64,000 bases of DNA from Jaapia argillacea MUCL 33604 (Eukaryota; Basidiomycota; Agaricomycetes; Jaapiales; Jaapiaceae), in the NCBI GenBank assembly GCA_000697665.1, contig KL197721.1, forward strand, positions 391,376 to 455,375, written 5' to 3'. Position 1 is the first letter of the stretch; each line of letters starts with the position of its first letter. The notes beneath the pieces are model-generated. The model searched no databases. It saw nothing but the letters and a program-made list of their open reading frames with translations, and was not told the origin of the DNA. The translations under genes were made by a program, and so were the position numbers. This document shows positions 57,520 to 64,000 of the stretch, piece after piece.

Positions 57520-60500
57520 TCAGGGTCCGTCAACCAATTGGACAACGTTCATCTTTGTCGCCTGAGCAGTTGTCCCAGACATGTGAGAAGACTTGTCAAA
57601 ATTACTGGCAGATGGCAATTGACGAGGTGTTTGTGTGAATAAAGCGCCAGGGCTTGAACTCCGGTTGTTCCCATTGACACTGGGCAGGTGTCCATCAACG
57701 GTGCCCACTCGAGATGATGGGGTGGCGGTTCGTCCTGGCCCGTGAAGGGGTGTGTTAGGTCCATTAGGACCACCCGAAGGTACCAGTTTACCTGACATCA
57801 GAGGCGATCCTGATCGTGATGGTCGAAGACTTGGACTGATAGTGGAAGCCCCCGGGTGTGAGGTCGCAGACTGACCCGGGGGAGGCTGTGGAGCATTCGA
57901 GCGAGTCGGGGATCTCATTAGCGGGCCAGGGAAGCTCACTGGCATTGACGATGGACTGGGAGGGGGGATAGCCTTGCTGCTCCTGGGAGACGAGACAAGC
58001 AGAGAAGACGGTCGTGAGGAGAGTGGTGGTGGGCCTCGGCCCAAAAGCCCAGGAGAACTTCGACCAGCCATCGAGCCCGAAAGCCCGATGGATGTAGAGG
58101 TAGGCCTTCTGAAAGAGTCATCATTCCACAGTGCTCGAGGTGATGGAGCCACGGAAGGTGGGGCGGACGGTGGCCCCGCACTCGAATGACTATGTTGCAT
58201 AGCTTGGCTCGGAGTCATATGGAAAGTAGGCATGACTCGTTCGTCATGAATCCCCGACGGCGGTCTACCTCGATCGCGGTCTCGAGGGAACTCAGAATCC
58301 TCTCCCTTCCAATAGGAATTGGCAGGTGAGTGCATCTGCTTTGACGAGTTGGACGAAAGGTTGATAATCTCAGTAGTAGGGGGACCAGAGTGTGGGCGTG
58401 GAGGATCAAAATCTCTGGGATTGGCCGCCATCCGGGGACTGTGTAGCCCGGGAGGCATATTCGAAGGACCGCTGAGAGGAGGTAACGAAGAGGAGTGGCC
58501 GGGGCCTTGGGGGTGGTGGTGATGGAGAACGTGATGGTGATGATGGTGATGATGTGGTGGTCCCAAGGAATGGGGAGGCCCTTGAGCTGGAGGGGGGTGA
58601 GGATGGGGGTGTGGGTGAGGGTGTCGTTGCTGCTGCAACTGCATCTGGAATCGTTCCCTATCCATCTCCCTTTCGCGATCGCGATCTCGTTCCATCTCCC
58701 TCTCCCGTTGATCCCTCTCCCTATCTCTCGCTCTCTCACCCCGCTCTCTCAACTTCTCGCGCTCCCTCTCCCTCTCCCTCTCGCGTTCTCTGTCGACAAT
58801 CTCATCCTTCATTCCCCCACTGACTCTCCTACTCTCCTTAACCCACTGATCAACACTAGCGTGTTTTGCTCTCTCCCTATCTCTCAAACTCCCCCCACCC
58901 CCACCAACCCACCCATTCGTCCCGCCGCCACTACCCATAACATGGACAGGCGACAAAGACCTTCTCAACCCCCCAACACCCGGCGGCAGACCAAACATCC
59001 CAGGCCCCGGTCCGGGCCCCGACCTCGGACCTACCATCGCCATCTCAGCCTCGATACTCATGGGAGACGGATGATGCAAAAGAGGAGGGCCAGCGAGGTG
59101 GTGCTGCACTCTCGTAGGGCCGTTCACTCCGGGTATCACTTGTTGCTGTTGTTGGAAACCTGGTGGCGGCATACGACTGGGTCCAGGTCCATTATACAGA
59201 CCACCTTCCATCATCCCAACATTGCCGTTGCTGAGATATGGTGGCTCATACGGGAGGCCTTGGGGTATAGGAGGAGGTCGATGATGTTGTTCCACAAATT
59301 GTCTACGACTGTGAAATAAGATCTCGAAATCTTGCGAGACTTCAGTGTTTGACAGGGGCGCGAGTGTCGGATAAATAAGTGGTCGTGAGTTTGCACTTGA
59401 GCTCTGTTCGTCGTGCTTTCGATTGTGGCGAGGGTGAATGGAATTTGAGTTCGAGAAAGGCGATGATTTGACGATTTCGAGTAGGGTAGGGGGAAGTGGG
59501 ACGGTCAGGGGCGGTTCGGGTATACGTCGAACTGTTGGTGCGATGACATTATGAGATACAGGAGCAAAACAAGCAATCAAAGAGGGATAACCGCCGAACG
59601 GTGCGTGTGTGGACAAAATGTCAGAGGAGAAACTTACTAGGCTGAGGTCTTTCCAGTCCCCTTCGTTCTCTCTCCACTTTCCTCCTCTTTCTACTCGTCT
59701 CGGAAATCATATCCGTCTGTAATTCATCTCTCGAAAACTATTCGAAAGCCAACAAAGGCAACACACCAGTCATTCATCAGATGAAATCCAACCAAAGTTG
59801 ATTCAAGTCAGACCAAAGCTCACCTTCCACCAACTCCAAACGGCATCATCGTCCGCTTTTCTCTTCTTGGTTACAATCGCCACGTCGTAACCCCTCCGTC
59901 TGGCAGCGATTTCGAGCCGTTTATCACGACGTTTCGAGAGTTCAGCTTGGAGATGTATGAGTTCCGGATGGGTATCTATCACCGAATCCAAGTCAGCACA
60001 ACTTGCATTCGTCACCACTCCAATCCATGGAGGGTCCAGAGAAAGTAGTAGGACGAAACGACACACCTTCGACAATCAAAGCTTCTTCCCAAGCCAACCC
60101 CTCCATCTTCTCGACATACAGTCTTTCCCTCAACAAAGCGAACTTCAACTCGATCGCAGCCAACCTATCCAACGCATCGGCCCTCAAGGCCGGTTGAAGG
60201 TCAACATCCAGCTCCAAGTCCAACACATCTAGTTCTGCGTCTGGTGAGTGAGTGTCTTCTTCTTGATCGGCTTCGGCTTCGGGAGCCGGAGGTTGGACTG
60301 AGAGGGTAGAGTTGTTCGGAGGTTTGGAGATTGTGGGTGAGAGCGCTGTAGAGGCTTGTTTCGCTTCGGGGTTCTTGTCCTTGTCCGGATTCGACGTAGT
60401 GGTGGTTGAATTGTTGGGTGCAAGGACGGACTGGGAGTTCTGAGTGGGCTTCTTCTTGCGTTTATCTTTAGGGCTGAGCTCCTCCGCGAGGGGGGAAGCG

Positions 60501-61768
60501 GAGCGAGACGAGGCGGGAGAAGGAGACCTCGATGACCTGGAAGACGACGTCGAGGGTGAAGGCGAGGGAGGAGTCTCCAATACACTCGAACCAGCCATAA
60601 TAGACGAAGCGGCAGCTTTTTCAGCTATGGGAGCAACACTCGTTGGGTTGGGAGCTGTAACGTCGACCTCAACGTCAACATCGGGATCTACGTCCATAAG
60701 ATTAGATGACGCGGGGACATTGGTGTCCTCGGCATCTGGTATTGGCTCGGAGATGCTGGTATGGGGGTGGGTGAGAGGATTTGGGGGTTGCTCGTCCTCG
60801 GATTCGATTTGTTCGTCAGCTTCTTCGTCCGTCTCGACGTCTTCATCTTCACCTTGGAGCTCAGATGGAGGAGGAGGGGGGAGGAGGGGGTGACGTTGTG
60901 GTTGCTGCTGTGGTGGCGGTGGTTGATCGCGGTTGGGCAATGGACCTTCCGCTTCGTCTTCACCCTCATGTTCGTGCTCATCTTCGGTGAGGTCAGGGGA
61001 GGGCTCTTTGCCTGGTGGTTGAACAGGCTTAGAAACTGGGTGGTCGAGATCGGCTTCAGACTCGCCGTCCTCATCATCATCGACGTCAGCGTCGTGATCG
61101 TGATTATTACGAGCTTGAGCCTCTTCATCGCTCGACTCTTCTTCGTCTGCCACAGCACCGGCGGCGACGTCGTTATCGGGAGGCAATGGAGGTGTCGCCG
61201 CCACTCGGCCTTGAGGCTGAACAGCGGGAGAAGGATGATCGTTGGTTTGGAGAGCCGGAACATGGGAAGATGCAGCAGGGCCTTGGATTTCCTCCTCGTC
61301 CTCCTCTTCCTCCATCGCCCTGGCCTTACTCTTCGTATTCTCACCCTCATCTTCCTCCTCCTCCTCCTCTTCTTCGGCCATACTAGTCTTGGAATCCTCG
61401 CTCTTCTTGGTCTTGTATGCCCAATCCCACATCGGGGCGGGAACTAACGACCCACGTTTCTTCTTCCTGCCAGGTCTACGCGGTGTCCTCCTCCGGTCCT
61501 GGTCCTCCCCTCCACGACGCGATTTCCCACTGGTGCTACTAGCAGTACTGGCACTATGGCTATTGCCTGTACCCGTACCCGTACTCGCAACTTCCGTTTC
61601 GTGACCTTCTTCTTGATCCTGGTCTTGTTGCAATTGTTGTTCGTCGTCTGTGAGTTCAGACAGCTCTGAACCACTATCCAGGCCTGCTCCTTGATGGGCT
61701 GCGGGTGCCGGGGACGGCGATAGCGATGGTGAGCTGAGTGAGCCGAAAGATGTGATGGATTTTGGCAT
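57520..61768 (-). CDS. Sds3/BRMS1-like chromatin protein with very long tails (1321 aa)
   Basis: Carries the Sds3-like domain of Rpd3L/Sin3 histone-deacetylase complexes. Exons 60067-61768, 59824-59975, 59638-59737 and 57520-59531 sum to 3966 nt with agreeing phases. The first exon is mostly acidic, disordered sequence (Glu/Asp runs; SGSELSELTDDE). The domain spans its end and exons 2-3: LDRLAAIELKFALLRERLYV, EKMEGLAWEEALIVED, THPELIHLQAELSKRRDKRL, EIAARRRGYDVAIVTKKRKA, DDDAVWSWWK and FSRDELQTDMISETSRKRRK, then LERPQPIRRIPEPP. Exon 4 (about 670 residues) is disordered, with Arg-Glu/Arg-Asp repeats, poly-His and Pro/Ser-rich parts. The ATG at 61768 is used because the frame above it has only a TTG. 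It shares a 251-bp divergent promoter with the F-box gene. Confidence 0.88.
58500..58800 (-). repeat. In-frame low-complexity: His-rich and Arg-Glu/Arg-Asp repeats
   Basis: Inside the Sds3-like gene. Minus-strand translation gives HPHPHPHPHP, a run of eight His (HHHHHHHH), and alternating RE/RD dipeptides (DREREREREREREKLRERGE) followed by RARDRERDQREREMERDRDR. The DNA is CTCCCT/CGATCTC-rich on the plus strand and prone to length change. Confidence 0.85.
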
Positions 61769-62019
61769 CGTTGACGACGGCGGCGGCGACGACAACGAGC
61801 GGTGAGCTCTGGCAAAAGAAAAGGGAATTTGAAGTTTATCGGGGCTGGCAATGACGCCGTGACGTTTACATGGCTGTCACAGATCTGTCACACCTGTCGC
61901 GTGGTGCCAAAACCTTGATCGCGTCTCGGGGTCCTCCTGTGGCGTCTGCCCTCTCGCCCTCATCATCCCTCGACTTTTTTCTAAGTCTCGATTTGGTCAA
62001 GGATCCTACGAACATTAAA
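61769..62019. promoter_or_regulatory. Divergent promoter between Sds3-like and F-box genes
   Basis: 251 bp between the two ATGs. An open frame from 61870 runs into the F-box frame, so the F-box protein could start there with 50 extra residues; the ATG at 62020 fits F-box proteins better. Confidence 0.4.
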
Positions 62020-63757
62020 ATGGTGTCGGCGGATAATTTGAATCTGGACGTTTTGGAGCTTATATTTGCCTATTTGTCTGGTAATGATCTCGTCTCCGTT
62101 TCCCTGGTCAGCAAGTCGTTTCTTGCGGGAGTTATTCCGCGTCTCTATCAGACGTTGGGATTTCGCATGAACCAGGCAAAGAAATACCCAAAGGTGCGCG
62201 TAGCTCGTCTCTACAGCTGTGATATGACGCTGACAATTGTGGGTGTTTGGTAGACTTGGTCCCCATTCGCCGCAATCGTCGCACACCCCCACCTGGCAGT
62301 CCACGTCCACACGATCGGTACTTCCATTCTCCATGCCTCACCTTCCGTCTAATGATTATTCCAACCAGATATCAGAGCAGTCCCAATTTCGGGATCTCAA
62401 TACCATTCCCAATTCATACGCGACGCAACCTCTGCCCTAATTCTTTCTCAAAACCTCTCCTCCTTCACCCTAACAGTCGACACCCTTCCCTCATTCCTCA
62501 TCTCTCTTCAAAACAAACCAAGATTGGAGGAACTCAGGGTTCATGCCAACTTGAATCGATGTCAGATGGAGTTATTGACGCAGATCAAGGGGTTGAGGAG
62601 TTTGGATTTGGATTATGCGAGTTGGAACGTCGTCGATGGGTTATCAGGTTGGTGTCAAAATAACCTCAGCGCCACCTTGACTACGTTGACGCTATACGTG
62701 AGTCCACCTACTCTTGTCGTGAGAAACGAACGCTAAACGTTCTTGCGCGGTAGATGGCACACGACTTGAACGATCAGGTCCTAGCCTCAACCCTCGAAAA
62801 CCTTCCAAACCTAACCAGCCTTCACGTCGTAGGCTGTCCAAAAGCAGACCACGTGACCGTCCTCCAATTAGCAGGCCTCTACACCCCTCACCTCGAAAGT
62901 CTCTCCCTAACCACCTGGGTACGTTGTCTGGCCCCCGCTCCCCACCTCACCTTCCAAAGTCACTCACTTCTTTCACATCATCTAGGAATCGCCCCGCACC
63001 CTTCCGCCACTCCCTCCACTCCTCCACCTAACCCGCCTCTCAATAGATACCCACTGCACTCTCTCCCCTCCATCCATCCCCCCTCTCTACACCGCTCTCT
63101 TCGCCCTCTTCTCTCCTTCCCCTTTAAGCCACCTAACCCTAAAACTCTCCGACAAACTTATCTTAGCAGATAGCTTTATTGATGGGTTAGTAGAAAGACA
63201 TGGAATGAGGTTGAAGACCTTGAGTCTTGTAGGGTGTGTAGTTGGGACTGAAAGTGTTATGAGGATTATGAGGGGATGTCGGGGGTTGGATGTGTTGGGG
63301 ATTACGGTGCCTGTGAAGGAAATGGTGGGTGCTTTGATTGGTCTTTTCTTGAGTCTGGCGGATCAATCGTGTCGACTTCATAATGTAGTTTCCGTTCACG
63401 CTTGCACTCTCCCACTCAAAATCCGTCCACACCCTAATCGACATGGGCGAGAAACACGAGAATCACGGACCTCGATTATCACTATCAAAAGATTCGATAA
63501 GAACATTAATGGAGAGCGTCAAGAGTCTGAGGGTGGTTGTCTGCGATAACCGTCGATGGGTTGTACGTATTCTCCCTCTGCTCTACGCTATCTCCCCTAC
63601 GATTTCTCTTTTCACTTTCATCATTTGAGGGATAAGGTGCTGATGCGATACCAATTATTTTTTCTTTGGCCAGGCAACACGCGAGAGGTCAAAGTTAAAG
63701 ATATCGTTGGAGAGACGAAAACGACATGCTGCGCAGCATTGGTTCATGGCTCCTTGA
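62020..63757 (+). CDS. F-box protein with leucine-rich segments
   Basis: Substrate adaptor of SCF ubiquitin ligases; target unknown. The start MVSADNLNLDVLELIFAYLS is followed by GNDLVSVSLVSKSFLAGVIP and RLYQTLGFRMNQAKKYPK, a clear F-box. Introns follow, then SSFTLTVDTLPSFLISLQNK, RLEELRVHANLNRCQMELLT, GLRSLDLDYASWNVVDGLSG, LENLPNLTSLHVVGCPKADH and SLSLTTW, an irregular leucine-rich repeat array. RLKTLSLVGCVVGTESVMRI and CRGLDVLGITVPVKEM follow. The last junction I prefer joins CDNRRWV to ATRERSKLKISLERRKRHAA, ending QHWFMAP at 63757; an alternative frame would run to about 63804. This is the common basidiomycete F-box/LRR layout. No break is seen. Confidence 0.82.
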
Positions 63758-64000
63758 CGAGTGGAGCGTGTCGTAGTGTAGTCCTCGTGTCCTCGCTGTT
63801 CTGATACTGTACAGTCGCGCCAAATATTGTACTTGATAAGCTGAGGTACTTACACGTGCAATTTGAACGCAGCGCGAGCTCGGCTGTGAAAACCCGTACT
63901 ATATTGTCGATATTGAATGCAGGCGCAGGAATCCCTACATGAAAGTTACTACTTTGCTATTCGGGTGCCATCAAACCTGTTGAACGTCCGGATGCCTCCC
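63758..64000. other. Right edge, downstream of the F-box gene
   Basis: 243 bp with no recognised element. Confidence 0.5.

Noticed and set aside
58495-59319. 274-codon plus-strand frame opposite the Sds3-like tail
   Set aside because: Antisense shadow of low-complexity coding DNA; the minus-strand exon is supported by phase and family motifs.
60444-61604. Plus-strand frames opposite the Sds3-like gene, rich in Ser/Val/Leu
   Set aside because: They are mirror images of the Glu/Asp- and Ser-rich minus-strand coding sequence.

Overview
The window is nuclear DNA of a filamentous basidiomycete, most likely a mushroom-forming Agaricomycete. Genes are split by many short introns (about 50-60 nt, GT...AG) and packed on both strands. 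The protein families fit that group: a DUF6533 membrane protein, an Agaricomycete-type MYND-finger protein, a NoxB-type NADPH oxidase, a fungal VWA8, and secreted carbohydrate-active enzymes. I found no transposon, rRNA, tRNA or CRISPR that I could support. Gene models were spliced by eye; where exon phases were summed and closed on a whole codon count, the entry says so.

Layout. 1-1648: 3' part of an amidase, then a small secreted basic peptide (minus). 2837-5085: NOSIP-like RING/U-box protein (plus) facing a tiny four-exon MIC12-like mitochondrial gene (minus). 5851-11253: a secreted GH31 glycosidase converging on a MYND-finger protein. 11877-23404: four tandem pepsin-like (A1) aspartic peptidases on the minus strand, two from a recent duplication of about 2.7 kb. 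Three end in one membrane span and a short conserved cytosolic tail; the third has lost that end. 24426-26586: secreted GH28 enzyme. 27771-29191: multi-span membrane protein with a decayed partial paralogue beside it. 29902-35504: VWA8-type mitochondrial AAA/VWA protein. 35845-37111: retromer subunit Vps26. 37402-40174: 851-residue membrane protein with a long disordered tail. 40950-45481: SOF1 (ribosome biogenesis) and RTF1 (Paf1 complex). 45940-48530: unknown protein. 49568-50898: short-chain dehydrogenase. 51435-53370: DUF6533 membrane protein. 54821-56942: NoxB. 57520-61768: 1321-residue Sds3-like chromatin protein. 62020-63757: F-box protein.

How the genes fit together. Two themes stand out. 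The left half (5.8-26.6 kb) is rich in secretory enzymes (GH31, four aspartic peptidases, GH28), consistent with a plant-debris or host-tissue feeder; most of these have a recognisable TATA box 60-90 bp before the ATG. The right half is mostly conserved housekeeping genes (VWA8, Vps26, SOF1, RTF1, Sds3, NoxB). There is no sign of a secondary-metabolite cluster or a defence island. The most unusual objects are the membrane-anchored peptidase array, the VWA8 with a lost second P-loop and no evident ATG, and several perfect intergenic hairpins.
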